Part shown: positions 1-8,657 of the stretch, one piece after another | How positions within the stretch are numbered: position 1 is the stretch's first letter | Layout of the letters: the number at the start of each line of letters is the position of its first letter | NCBI RefSeq assembly: GCF_030518195.1 | Contig: NZ_JAULSC010000019.1 | Location: forward strand, 24,409 to 88,408 | Origin: Nocardioides cremeus | GTDB lineage: Bacteria > Actinomycetota > Actinomycetes > Propionibacteriales > Nocardioidaceae | Direction of reading: 5' to 3' | Length of the DNA: 64,000 nt | Notes under the pieces: model-generated | What the model was told of the DNA's origin: nothing | The model's database searches: none | Seen by the model: the letters and a program-made list of their open reading frames with translations, nothing else | Program-made: the position numbers and the translations under genes

Positions 1-67
1 GCCGCTGGCGCCGAAGCTGGCTGAGCGCGTTGGTGTCGACCAGGTACCTCGTCCCGAAGGCGCTCAC
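1..67 (-). CDS. PIN-domain protein, N-terminal fragment cut by the window edge
   Basis: A GTG start at 67 overlaps the stop of the neighbouring gene by four bases (GTGA). It opens a frame that stays open to the window edge and encodes about 22 residues, including the stretch YLVDTNAL. A hydrophobic strand followed by D-T/S-N is the usual N-terminal motif of PIN-domain nucleases (VapC-like, DUF4411), where the Asp is the first metal ligand. The coupling to the ImmA-like gene upstream matches known gene pairs in which an ImmA/IrrE-family protein precedes a PIN protein. Only the start is visible, so the family cannot be fixed. Confidence 0.55.
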   Translation of the reverse strand, partial: MSAFGTRYLVDTNALSQLRRQR

Positions 68-1242
68 CGGACGGCCCTCCGCAGATCATCGAGTTGGCTG
101 TCTCGGAGCTTGTTCAGGCACACCGTCCGGTAGAACTCCTTGCTGGGGATGGCACCTGAGTCGAGAGCTTCGATCATCCGTCGGGACAGCTCTCTTCCGG
201 CGTACTTGCGGACAGCGTTCTCAGCCCTGATGGGGCTCATGCCACGTCGCTCTGGGCGCTTGAGGAACTCCTGCCGGAACTCAGCCAGATGGGAGCTTGC
301 GGTCTCGTTGCTGATCAAGCCCAACCGCAGCGCTCGCACGACCGCGGCGCTCGGTGTCACTTTGAACTCGCCGGCTGCTGACACGACGTCGTCCAGCGAG
401 GACAGGCTCAAGTGCCGGAGTGAGCTCGCTGGCATCAGTATCGCGCCGGCGATGTCGTACTCGCCTCCGAGATCGGTGGCTGTGCTCTCCGCGTTCCATG
501 TGACCGGGGAGAAGATCCTGCGCGCGACGAGGACTGCCATGAGCGCCAGGGTGAAGATCGTCCGGCCCACTGGCTCCTGGTAGTCGCCGTGGTCACCTCC
601 GGCGAGAAAGATGTACGGCACCTTGGCGTCGCGGATAGTCATGCCGCTGAAGTCCACATGGGTGAGGCGCTGCGGCATGTAGTGCTGGACGCTGCGGGAG
701 ACCAGGATTTGGTTTAACTCAAGGCGCTCAATCATCAGGTCGAGCGCCCGCTCCTTCGTTCGGCAGGCGCGCATCGCTTCGTGGGTCAGTCCGATCGCGG
801 ACATCAACCTGGAAGCGTCGTCTTCTACCGAGGAACCCACCTCTCGCAGCAGGCCAATGATTCGGTTCTTCTCCAGTGTGCCGTCATGTCGCTTCAGTAG
901 TTCTTGTTTGCGTATCAAGTCTTTGAGGACTAACTCGACGTCCCGCAACTCGACTGGTGACCGGGAACCGATTGAGAACGTCTCCTTGCTAACACCTGCA
1001 AGAAGTTTCTCGGTCTTCGCTGCGACCTGCGTCTCCACGAAGGGGAGGTCGGCGAAGAACAGCGGATACGGGATCTCGCCGATCCTCGCCAGCCTCAGCA
1101 GCGCCGGGAACTTGATCGCCCCAGACGCCAACGCCTTGTCGTAATCCGCGTAGGTTCCGGCGACCGAGTTGTCGAGCAGCGTGGTGAACACGGACCGGAG
1201 GATCGGGATCGGGACGCCTCCGACTTGAACTTCGATCTTCAC
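64..1242 (-). CDS. ImmA/IrrE-like protein lacking the HEXXH motif
   Basis: This 392-residue protein starts with GTG at 1242. Its C-terminal half has the layout of ImmA/IrrE (M78-type) proteins: a GRTIFTLA segment where the zinc helix should lie, then a D-I-A-G-A-I-L-M-P segment like the usual N-x-F-A-A-x-L-L-M-P, then V-T-P-S-A-A-V-V-R-A-L-R-L-G-L-I. The expected HEXXH is missing (LALMAVLVAR stands in its place), so it is probably not a protease and may be a binding or antitoxin-like partner. It is translationally coupled to the PIN gene at 1-67, which suggests a toxin-antitoxin-like or defence pair. The family call rests on motif spacing read by eye; an unrelated fold is possible. Confidence 0.5.
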   Translation of the reverse strand: MKIEVQVGGVPIPILRSVFTTLLDNSVAGTYADYDKALASGAIKFPALLRLARIGEIPYPLFFADLPFVETQVAAKTEKLLAGVSKETFSIGSRSPVELRDVELVLKDLIRKQELLKRHDGTLEKNRIIGLLREVGSSVEDDASRLMSAIGLTHEAMRACRTKERALDLMIERLELNQILVSRSVQHYMPQRLTHVDFSGMTIRDAKVPYIFLAGGDHGDYQEPVGRTIFTLALMAVLVARRIFSPVTWNAESTATDLGGEYDIAGAILMPASSLRHLSLSSLDDVVSAAGEFKVTPSAAVVRALRLGLISNETASSHLAEFRQEFLKRPERRGMSPIRAENAVRKYAGRELSRRMIEALDSGAIPSKEFYRTVCLNKLRDSQLDDLRRAVR

Positions 1243-1506
1243 TTAAGACTCACAGCCTGGGACGTGACGTTTCGAGGAGCGGCGGCACTCGCGGCAGCAC
1301 GAAAACGGGCGTTCATCAAGCCGCGCACCTCGTAGGAGAATTGTCGGTGGTCCTCTTAGGCAGTCTTCCACTCGGTCTCCCTGCAACGGAGCGTTTCGAA
1401 CGCAGTCGAAGTCGTCGCCGAATCGCTCGACCCGTTCAGTGGGGGGTGGGACCGAAGTTTGAACCGGAAAGTCCCTGCCCAATTCCGGCGCAATCGCCGC
1501 CGCGCG

Positions 1507-2679
1507 TCACGCTCCGCATGCCACGCACTCCGGGCCAGGCGCGACCCAGCCAGCCTGACGAAACACATCTCGGCAACTGCGCTCGAAGCAGGTCGCCTGC
1601 ACGAGCGCCTGTGTGGAGTTGTTGAACAAGGTGGTTGGCGGATGCGGAGCGGACCCGATCGCCTTGCCGTCATCCTCGGAGAGGTCGACGTTGAGCCGCC
1701 GAAGAAAAGACTTGACCCGCATCTGGTTGAGCAGCCCGATCGGTACACCAGTTGGCGACACCTCGAACTGCGGGAGGAAAACCGTGTGCGGGGTCTCGTC
1801 GCGGACAGTAGTGACGAAGTCGTAGCAGCCGGAACTGGCGTGCGCGCCGCCGACCTCGGATGCGAACCACACCGCAAGCTCCTCGCACTGGACCGGGTGC
1901 AGGGTCAGGGAGGAGAGAGCCTCGTGCACGATGCGGATCCCGCCGAGCTGCTCGCCCCAGTAGCCGTTGTCGCCGAAGATGCCGATCACGAAGACGTCGT
2001 TGCAGCGGACGGCGACCAGGTCGGCGGGCGGCATCGTGGGGACGAAGTAGTCGAACCGGTTCTCCTTCGCATCGGGCATCCCCGCACGAAAAACGAAGAT
2101 GGAGGCTGGTTGGGCAGCGAGGGTGAGCTGGTCGGGCCGGTGCTGCAGGCAGCGGCGTAGATGTTCCGCAGTGGCGCTGAGATCGCTGGGCTCGAGCATG
2201 ACTTGCGATTCAGGGTCTCTGACTGCTTCGCGAAGTCCCGTCTCGCGGTATCGGGTGCCGTAATAGACCTTGGCAAGCCACAGGAAAAGGACGGTGAAGT
2301 CGAGTTCGCGAACCGCATCGCAACCCTTAGCGAAGGCTTCGCTGACAGGCTTCTCCAAGGAAGCTGACATCCGCTGATTGCAGTCGAAGCAGCACGGCAC
2401 CTTCCGCTTGCCGTAACCGAACACCTGACCGTTCGGCAGGTCTGCACCAGCGTTTCCTAGGCCAAGACGCTTAAGGACCCACTTCGGGATGACATCCTCC
2501 TCCGTCTCGTGGACGTCTCCATCGAAGACCCGATGGCAGATGAAGCATCCGTCGCCGTAGCGGGCCGGGGCCGGGAAGCCTGGGTGCAGCGCCTCGACCG
2601 GGAGGTCGCGGGTCCGAGCCGGGACCCCTTTCTTTCTCACCTCGCTGGGCTGCCTGCCGTCCTCCTGTGCTGCGTTCAC
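1507..2679 (-). CDS. HNH-type endonuclease-like protein
   Basis: The protein is about 390 residues if it starts at the GTG at 2679, which has a GGGGTG ribosome-site-like stretch eight bases upstream; a TTG at 2730 would add 17 residues. Near the N terminus CFICHRVF is followed by E-D-V-I-P-K-W-V-L and then CCFDCN. This C-x2-C, E-x-(V/H)-I-P-K-W, C-x2-C-N pattern is typical of zinc-bound HNH nucleases in which the first His has become Asp or Glu. The C terminus carries another C-x2-C. It stands alone on the minus strand, next to other defence-like genes. Substrate and role are unknown; DNA cleavage is inferred from the motif only. Confidence 0.55.
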   Translation of the reverse strand: MNAAQEDGRQPSEVRKKGVPARTRDLPVEALHPGFPAPARYGDGCFICHRVFDGDVHETEEDVIPKWVLKRLGLGNAGADLPNGQVFGYGKRKVPCCFDCNQRMSASLEKPVSEAFAKGCDAVRELDFTVLFLWLAKVYYGTRYRETGLREAVRDPESQVMLEPSDLSATAEHLRRCLQHRPDQLTLAAQPASIFVFRAGMPDAKENRFDYFVPTMPPADLVAVRCNDVFVIGIFGDNGYWGEQLGGIRIVHEALSSLTLHPVQCEELAVWFASEVGGAHASSGCYDFVTTVRDETPHTVFLPQFEVSPTGVPIGLLNQMRVKSFLRRLNVDLSEDDGKAIGSAPHPPTTLFNNSTQALVQATCFERSCRDVFRQAGWVAPGPECVACGA

Positions 2680-2846
2680 TGCACTTTCACCCCGTTCTCC
2701 ACGGTTGAAGGCTATCGAGCCCGGCTCCAACCGAGCTCTCGGTGCAAGACGGACGCTCGCTGACGGTGAGCTTGCTCGGCGATGCTTGCCAGAGTGTTAC
2801 GAAGCCGATTCCCGCCGACGGCTTAAGCGCCTGCGAGCATGGCGGA

Positions 2847-3623
2847 ATGGCGAAGGGGACGCCCGCTCGGGCCGAGGACGTGTGGTGGAACGGGCTCCGC
2901 TGGGTTGAGGGCGCCTGGATGCAGTCGGAGCGGTTCGAGGAGGCGTTCTACGAGCAGCAGCACGCGCTGGCGGACGCTGACATGCGAGCGCGACTGGCCA
3001 ACCCAGAGGACACGTGGCGGGTCGCGTATGACCGCGACTGCGAGCCATATGATCCGCGGCGCCCGATCCGGGTGCCGACGTGGGCTCTGGCGATGCAGTC
3101 GGCTACCGAGCTCGACCTGATGATCGGGGCGGTACGAAACGTGATGCGGGCACAGGATCGGCTGCCAGCGGAGATCCGCACCTGGATGACAGGCGAGCAC
3201 GTCCTTGAGTTGCTGCGCAACGTGGCCGAGCACTGGGACGAGGAAGGCGGGCGGTCGGGCGAGAAACTCAATGTGGTGCACCCAGACGTGCGGGTCGGAG
3301 AGATCCAGTACACCGACAAGGAGATCTGGGTCGGCGGGATCCCGCTGTCTCGGATTCGTGCCTGGTTGGCCCGGGTGCGTACTGCACTTAGGGATGCGCT
3401 GGCGGGGGCGGACATCGAGGTACCCGACGACCTAGCCTCGGCGGTAGAGGGTGACGACGCGCTGTCGTGGCCGGAGGACCGGAGGCGGTACCGGCTTTGG
3501 GCGGTCCCACACGTCGACATGGAGGACTGGGGACCGCCGATGCCCGAGGACGTGACTGAAGCCGTGGATGACCTGCTTGCGCGGCGCTTCCTCAACCTCC
3601 GTCGCCGCGATCAGTCGGACTAG
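2847..3623 (+). CDS. hypothetical protein, no family recognised
   Basis: This 258-residue, highly charged, Trp-rich protein starts at the ATG at 2847; the frame is open further upstream but that part looks like non-coding sequence. It has no signal peptide, membrane segment or metal motif. The codon pattern is consistent with a real gene. It is divergent from the HNH gene and followed by a gene-poor stretch. I cannot assign a function. Accessory-region position between an HNH protein and a nuclease-like pair makes a cargo role likely. Confidence 0.5.
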   Translation: MAKGTPARAEDVWWNGLRWVEGAWMQSERFEEAFYEQQHALADADMRARLANPEDTWRVAYDRDCEPYDPRRPIRVPTWALAMQSATELDLMIGAVRNVMRAQDRLPAEIRTWMTGEHVLELLRNVAEHWDEEGGRSGEKLNVVHPDVRVGEIQYTDKEIWVGGIPLSRIRAWLARVRTALRDALAGADIEVPDDLASAVEGDDALSWPEDRRRYRLWAVPHVDMEDWGPPMPEDVTEAVDDLLARRFLNLRRRDQSD

Positions 3624-4031
3624 TAGGCGCTCCTGCGGCGACGAGCCTTGCTGCGTCCTTTCGCCGCGGAGGCAGCACACAGGACGGCCCGCCTGATCCC
3701 GCCCGAAGTGTAGAACCGCATCCACGACCTCGTCGTGGAGCAGGGCATTTCGGCTCGGGCGGTGGCCACGCGCTGCTGGAAGTCGAGAGCGTCCGACACA
3801 CCAGGGACCTCCAAGGGCTTGCATCACGGCCACGTCACGGCTGGGGTCCTGGTCTCGGGCGAGAGGACGTCGGCGAAGAGGGCGTCGTCGAGGGTCTGGT
3901 CGGTCATGGCCGCGAGTCTGCCGTCTGGATCCGACGTGCAGAAGGCCGTCGGGACGTGCTCTTCTCGTAGTGGTTGAAGGGTGGTCTGCAGTTCTCGCAG
4001 AACCACCGCTCAGGCGCCCTAGCCTGAGGCC
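3624..4031. other. gene-poor stretch, possible remnants only
   Basis: Several short minus-strand frames overlap here, for example one beginning MTDQTLDDALFADVLS near 3906 that stops after 27 residues. None has a convincing length, start or ribosome site. The fragments could be the remains of a broken small gene. I see no repeat or strong hairpin. Confidence 0.3.
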
Positions 4032-4973
4032 ATGGAGTTCGTGCTGAACGGCCGGTCTCACTCACTCGGCGCTGCGACGGTGAGGGCTCGAGCCTCGCGC
4101 GTCGAGCCGGAGCCGATCAGGACCCACTGGGTCGAGATCGACGGACGCCGCTTCCCGCCGAAGCAGGCGTTCCGCGTGGCCACGGGCCTGCACAAGGAGC
4201 CGTTCATCAGCCACTTCGCGATCCGGCTCTTCCAGCGACTCGGGTTCCAGACCAGCGAGATCCCGGGCGCTGGCGATGGGGCTTCGGCGCTGATGGGCCG
4301 AGTTGACGACGTCTCGGCCGTTGGCCGGAGTGACGAGAGCGCCGTCGAGGCCTTCCGACAACTTGACAGCTTCATGTCGACCAACGCCCTGACCTCGACC
4401 CTGACCCGCCTCGAGTCGAGTCTCGTGGGCGCTGACCAGTCGGAGTGCTCACGTGTGACAGTCGAGTCCGGCTTCGACGAGGACCTGGTCGACGCGGCAC
4501 TGGTTGTCCGTGAGCGCGTCGGGATGCTCGACACGCTCATCCACGCTGCGGTCATCACGCAGACGCTGCCGCTGGTGCTCGAGGAGGGCGAGCAGGTGCT
4601 CAAGCGGCCATCACTCGGGGCGGGCAACGACCCGGACCGGGTCTTCGACCTCGAGACCAACCTGCGCGTAGCGGAGTTCAAGCTCTCGAGCTGGAAGGGC
4701 TCGGACGGGATGCGCCAGCGGGGGCTGTTCGCGGACGTCGTGGGTCTGTCCATGGACGAGTCGGGACGACGACGACAGGTCTTCGTCGTCGGGCAGCTTC
4801 CCGTGCGGTTCCTGACCCAGAGCAAGCGCAACGCGGCCAAGACGCTGTCCAAGGCTGCCCTGCGGCTTCGGACGCCGGCGGGGATGGCGGACGAGATGAC
4901 CGTCGCGGAGTTCACGAGGCAGGCGGGCATTGAGGTCGTCGACCTGACGACGCTGCTGCCTGGTCTTCGCTAG
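4032..4973 (+). CDS. PD-(D/E)XK nuclease-like protein with an N-terminal FPPKQ domain
   Basis: This is a 313-residue protein. The N-terminal ~70 residues contain WVEIDGRRFPPKQAF, a small domain found in many actinobacterial restriction-associated proteins. The central part has D-P-D-R-V-F-D-L-E-T-N followed by V-A-E-F-K-L-S-S-W, which fits the D...(D/E)-x-K signature of PD-(D/E)XK nucleases. The next gene starts 21 bases downstream, so the two probably form one operon. The nuclease call rests on one motif. A catalytically inactive relative or a different restriction-like fold is possible. Confidence 0.5.
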   Translation: MEFVLNGRSHSLGAATVRARASRVEPEPIRTHWVEIDGRRFPPKQAFRVATGLHKEPFISHFAIRLFQRLGFQTSEIPGAGDGASALMGRVDDVSAVGRSDESAVEAFRQLDSFMSTNALTSTLTRLESSLVGADQSECSRVTVESGFDEDLVDAALVVRERVGMLDTLIHAAVITQTLPLVLEEGEQVLKRPSLGAGNDPDRVFDLETNLRVAEFKLSSWKGSDGMRQRGLFADVVGLSMDESGRRRQVFVVGQLPVRFLTQSKRNAAKTLSKAALRLRTPAGMADEMTVAEFTRQAGIEVVDLTTLLPGLR

Positions 4974-4994
4974 CGCCCGGACCAGCGAGGTCAG

Positions 4995-5657
4995 ATGCCG
5001 TCGAGACTGCGAGCCATCTCCCACCCGGGCCAGGCCGAGACGCTGGTCCACTTCACGGGTCGTGCCCGCAAGGAGTACGCGCCCGAGGTCTACTTCGAGA
5101 CCCCGAAGGGGATCCTCGACCTGATCTGCACCGAGGAGCGCCTTCTCGCGAAGCCGCCCTACGGGTCCACGAGCCGCACCGTGTGCCTCAGCGAGAGCGA
5201 CCCGGCTGGTGTCAAGGCACTGCTGTCGAGAGGCCACTTCGAGGGTTGGGGCATCGTGCTCAGCCGCGACTGGGCCTGGGAGCAAGGCGGTGGTCCGGTC
5301 TGGTACACCCGCGACGACGTCTGGCGCCGCGTCAACGAGCAGGACCTGCTGCGGTGGATGGTCCGGACCTCCCCGCAGGACGCCGACTGGCTGCACGAGC
5401 GGGAGTGGCGGATCCCGAGCGATGACGAATACGTCGATCTCTCCATCGAGGGCGTGGTGGCGCTGATCGTCTCCGAACCCGACTGGGAGCCGTACCGGCC
5501 TACAGTCACAGGACAGCACGCAACCGGTGGCTACGAGATCATCGAGATCACCAATCACCTGGCGAGCCAGGTTCCACGCTGGTACTGGGACGGTCGCGAC
5601 GTCACCGTGCTGCCGCCGATCCCCTTCACTGAGCAGCTGCTAGGCCTCTTCGAGTGA
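4995..5657 (+). CDS. AbiGi/DUF2971-like protein, second gene of a nuclease-like pair
   Basis: This 220-residue protein has the motif string of AbiGi- or DUF2971-like proteins: a C-L-S-E-S segment, G-W-G-I-V-L-S-R-D-W-A-W, then G-P-V-W-Y-T-R-D-D-V, and W-L-H-E-R-E-W-R-I-P. Members of these groups sit in abortive-infection or defence loci, but their chemistry is poorly defined. It follows the PD-(D/E)XK-like gene by 21 bases and ends 25 bases before the convergent kfrA-like gene. The pairing suggests a two-gene defence or toxin-antitoxin unit. The assignment is from motif memory, so moderate. Confidence 0.45.
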   Translation: MPSRLRAISHPGQAETLVHFTGRARKEYAPEVYFETPKGILDLICTEERLLAKPPYGSTSRTVCLSESDPAGVKALLSRGHFEGWGIVLSRDWAWEQGGGPVWYTRDDVWRRVNEQDLLRWMVRTSPQDADWLHEREWRIPSDDEYVDLSIEGVVALIVSEPDWEPYRPTVTGQHATGGYEIIEITNHLASQVPRWYWDGRDVTVLPPIPFTEQLLGLFE

Positions 5658-5682
5658 GCCGCTGGTCGCACGCGACTGAGGG

Positions 5683-6246
5683 TCAGGCCTTCTTCGTCTC
5701 GCCGGCTCGCAGCGCGTCGATCTCGGACAGCAATCGGTCACGCTCGGCAGTAACCGCTTCCAGGGCCCCCTCAGCCTTGTCGGCGCGGGAACGCTCCGTG
5801 GCCACGAGCGCCGCCTGCTCCCGGATCTCGGCCTCGAGCCGATCGCGGAGTTCCTTCAGCTCCTTGGCAGCCTGAGCAGCCGCGTCTTTGGCGGTCGAGC
5901 GCTGCTCGTCGAGCTCGTGCTCGAGGTTGATGACGATCTCCGTCAGCCTCGCGACCTCAGTCTGTGCCTCCTCGTGAAGCGCCGATCGCTCCGCGTCGAA
6001 CTCGGCGCGAGCGGCCAGGAAGGCCTCGCGCCACGTCGCCTCGAACCGGGTCAGCAGCGCCGAAGGGAGTTCTGGAGCCTCCGGCGCGGCTGCAGCACCC
6101 GCGTTCCAGGCCTTGGCAGCGGCAGCCGCCACGGCCATGGAGACACCGGCCCGCTCACGGACAGCTCGGGCGCTGACCTGGTGCCCATCCGTGGCGAGCG
6201 CCTCCGCCGCGTGCATGGCGCGCTCTTCGGGCGTCAGCTCAGCCAT
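5683..6246 (-). CDS. KfrA-like DNA-binding coiled-coil protein
   Basis: This 187-residue protein has an N-terminal helix-turn-helix part of about 50 residues (V-S-A-R-A-V-R-E-R-A-G-V-S-M-A-V), followed by a long Ala/Glu/Arg-rich coiled coil from about residue 85 to the end. This is the architecture of plasmid KfrA proteins: a site-specific, autoregulated DNA binder with a filamentous coiled-coil tail. It is divergent from jetA across about 195 bp holding repeated GTTAC half-sites, so it likely represses its own gene and perhaps the Wadjet operon. A nucleoid or partition role, as for plasmid KfrA, is also possible. Wadjet operons do not normally include such a gene. Confidence 0.65.
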   Translation of the reverse strand: MAELTPEERAMHAAEALATDGHQVSARAVRERAGVSMAVAAAAAKAWNAGAAAAPEAPELPSALLTRFEATWREAFLAARAEFDAERSALHEEAQTEVARLTEIVINLEHELDEQRSTAKDAAAQAAKELKELRDRLEAEIREQAALVATERSRADKAEGALEAVTAERDRLLSEIDALRAGETKKA

Positions 6247-6270
6247 CTCGAACCCCTATTCGTTGCCACC

Positions 6271-6322
6271 GTAACGAGTTACGCTAGAAACGATAACACG
6301 TTACGACGTTACTCCGTGTTAC
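6271..6322. promoter_or_regulatory. cluster of GTTAC half-sites between kfrA-like gene and jetA
   Basis: Half-sites read GTAAC at 6271, GTTAC at 6278 (together an inverted repeat with a two-base gap), ATAAC at 6293, and GTTAC at 6300, 6308 and 6318. The cluster starts 25 bases upstream of the kfrA-like start and lies about 120 bases upstream of jetA. It is the likely operator of the KfrA-like protein, and may control the jet promoter too. Confidence 0.55.
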
Positions 6323-6441
6323 TTGACGCAACTGCCAGACAGTGTCGGACCTCCTCTCTAGCGTGCTGGTGGGAGGTCTGACCGGCCGGGATCGCGCAAC
6401 TCCGTCGCGAACCGGGTCCGCAGCGAGGAAGGGAGGTTGAG

Positions 6442-7920
6442 ATGGCCAGTGGCATCGAGGGCGAGCGCGCTCGCATCGAGACGGCCCTCACCACCCCGAC
6501 CCTGAAGCTGCTCGACCGCAAGTCCGCCGCGGTGGCCATGCCGATCTTCGCCGTGGTCTTCCCGGACGATGCCCAGCCGATCCCCGTGGAACGGTTCCAC
6601 ACGCGCGTAGAGGCGCTGCTGGCGGAGCTGCAGACCGGCGGCTACTCGGTGCCGACCCTGGACGGCAAGGCGCTGGCGGCCCAGTGGGTGCGCGAGCGCT
6701 GGCTCTACCGTGATCAGGGCCGCCGCGACCAGGAGACCTACCAGCTCACGGGTGACGCCCGGCAGGCCCTGGAGTACGTGACCCGGACGACCCGGACGCA
6801 GCTCAACATCTCGGCCTCGCGCATCGAGACGATGCGCCGGGTCATCGCCGAGGCTGCCCTGGCAGCGAACCCCGACCGTGACGAGCGCAAGCGGCGGCTC
6901 TCGGAGGAGATCGCGGTCCTGCAGGCTGAGCTGGACCGCCTCGATGCAGGCGGTGACCTTCCCGAGGCGTCCGAAGCGGAACTCGTCGAGCAGTTCGCGA
7001 ACGTGGTGCGAGAGCTCGACGGCTTGCCCTCGGACTTCCGGCGCGTCGCCGAAGCAGTGCGCGAGATGCACAAGGTGATCGCGAAGAGGTTCCGCGAGGA
7101 GCAGCGCCCCGTCGGCGAGGTGATCGACGACTACCTCGAGCAGGCGAGGAACCTGCTCACGGCAACCCCTGAGGGTCGCGCGTTCGCCGGCGCCCAGGAG
7201 CTGCTCCGCAATCCCGACCTGCTGCTTCGCCTGAAGACTGACCTCGAGTCGATCCTGGCCAACCAGTGGGCGGAGGGTCTGCTACCAGAGGAGCAGCGCC
7301 AGCTTGCAACCGCCGTGAACGTGGTCCGTCGGGGCCGCGACGAGGTGCTCGAGCAGCGTCGGCGGCTCTCGTCGACGCTGCGTGAGCACATCGAGGGCTA
7401 CGACCACATCCGGAACCGCGAGCTGGACCTGGTCCTGCGTGGAATCGACCACGAGATGCGGACGTGGATGCAGACCGCGCGCCCTCGCGACCACATCGAC
7501 GTCGAGCTCCTGCCGCCGACACTGGACATCGCCGTGCTGAAGAGCCGGACCTTCGACCCGGACAGCGAGCGGGCGCCCGAGCCCCTGGCCGACGTGTCGG
7601 CCGAGGCTCCTCCCCCGCAGTCCCGCGAGGCGCTGCGCAAGCAGGGCGGGCCGTCGCTGCCCCAGCTGCAGGCGCAGATCGAGGCCCGGCTACTCGCCGG
7701 CGAGTTCCGCACCGCGGCTGAGCTTTTCAATCAGCTGCCCGAGGACCTGCGCCGACCGGTGGAGGTACTCGGCTTGCTGCATCTGCTCGCGCGACTCGAC
7801 GCGGACGCGGACATGGACGTGCGCGAGTCGGTGCTGACGGTGCGACCCGACGGAAGCAGCCGTCGGTTCCTGATGCCGGAGGTGACCGTCGGCGAGGCGG
7901 AGGAGGAAGCAACCGCATGA
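6442..7920 (+). CDS. jetA: Wadjet protein JetA (DUF3375, MukF-like kleisin)
   Basis: This 492-residue protein is the first gene of a four-gene operon. The sequence (N-terminal winged-helix-like part, long charged helices at about 130-330, C-terminal domain with V-E-L-L-P-P-T-L) fits DUF3375, the JetA family. In Wadjet complexes JetA is the kleisin bridging the JetC ATPase heads and loads with JetB. A strong ribosome site (GGGAGGT) lies seven bases before the ATG. Its stop overlaps the jetB start (ATGA). Identification relies strongly on the full jetABCD order, which is unmistakable here. Confidence 0.88.
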   Translation: MASGIEGERARIETALTTPTLKLLDRKSAAVAMPIFAVVFPDDAQPIPVERFHTRVEALLAELQTGGYSVPTLDGKALAAQWVRERWLYRDQGRRDQETYQLTGDARQALEYVTRTTRTQLNISASRIETMRRVIAEAALAANPDRDERKRRLSEEIAVLQAELDRLDAGGDLPEASEAELVEQFANVVRELDGLPSDFRRVAEAVREMHKVIAKRFREEQRPVGEVIDDYLEQARNLLTATPEGRAFAGAQELLRNPDLLLRLKTDLESILANQWAEGLLPEEQRQLATAVNVVRRGRDEVLEQRRRLSSTLREHIEGYDHIRNRELDLVLRGIDHEMRTWMQTARPRDHIDVELLPPTLDIAVLKSRTFDPDSERAPEPLADVSAEAPPPQSREALRKQGGPSLPQLQAQIEARLLAGEFRTAAELFNQLPEDLRRPVEVLGLLHLLARLDADADMDVRESVLTVRPDGSSRRFLMPEVTVGEAEEEATA

Positions 7921-8657
7921 CCGAGATCGAGCTGGTCGACGACGACCTCGAGTATCAGGCCGACGTATCCGAGGACGAGATGACCGAGGATGCCGTCGGC
8001 GCGGACATGTTCGAGGGTGACAGCGGGACGCTCTACCCCGAGCAGCGCAGGTGTCTGGTCGCGCTGCTCAAGCACCGCTACATCTCCGCCGAGCGCCACC
8101 CCGAGCAGTGGGAGGTCCTGCTCAAGGACGAGGGGCTGATCAAGAGCCGCCTCAACGACATGTTTCTGGAGCTGCAGGTCGAGCGGGACCAGCAGATCGC
8201 GTTCAAGCGACAGGCGGTCACCTACACGGGCGACCCCCTGCCTTCGTTGCTGCGCGAACGAGCGCACACCAAAGAAGAAACGATCGTGATGCTGGCGCTG
8301 CGGCAGCGGTTCTTCGCGCAGCGACAGGAGGGCGAGGACCACGTCTACGTAGAGCGCGAGACGCTGATGGAGGAAATCGCTGAGCGCTGGCCGGAGGACC
8401 TCACCAACAGGTCCGCGGCGCAGAAGAAGGCAGGCACGGCCATCGACGGCCTGGCCACAGCCGGCGTACTGCTCAAGACTGCCGACCCCGACCGCTTCCG
8501 CATCTCGCCGATCATCGAGGTCCTCCTGCCGATCGAGAAGCTGCGCGAGCTCATGACCTGGCTGATGACCCAGAACGGCACGACGCCGGTCGACGAAGAC
8601 CTAGAGGCAGACGAGCTCCCGATCCAGCCCCTCGACCTCTACGAGGAGGAAGCATGA
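7917..8657 (+). CDS. jetB: Wadjet protein JetB (DUF4194, MukE-like)
   Basis: This 246-residue acidic protein has predicted winged-helix content, including R-C-L-V-A-L-L-K-H-R-Y-I-S and L-L-K-D-E-G-L-I-K-S-R-L-N-D segments typical of DUF4194. JetB is the KITE/MukE-type subunit that binds the JetA kleisin and helps form the DNA-holding chamber. Both ends overlap neighbours by four bases (ATGA with jetA and with jetC), so all subunits should be co-translated. The long acidic N-terminal tail (about residues 1-35) is noticeable. Length is ordinary for the family. Confidence 0.85.
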   Translation: MTEIELVDDDLEYQADVSEDEMTEDAVGADMFEGDSGTLYPEQRRCLVALLKHRYISAERHPEQWEVLLKDEGLIKSRLNDMFLELQVERDQQIAFKRQAVTYTGDPLPSLLRERAHTKEETIVMLALRQRFFAQRQEGEDHVYVERETLMEEIAERWPEDLTNRSAAQKKAGTAIDGLATAGVLLKTADPDRFRISPIIEVLLPIEKLRELMTWLMTQNGTTPVDEDLEADELPIQPLDLYEEEA

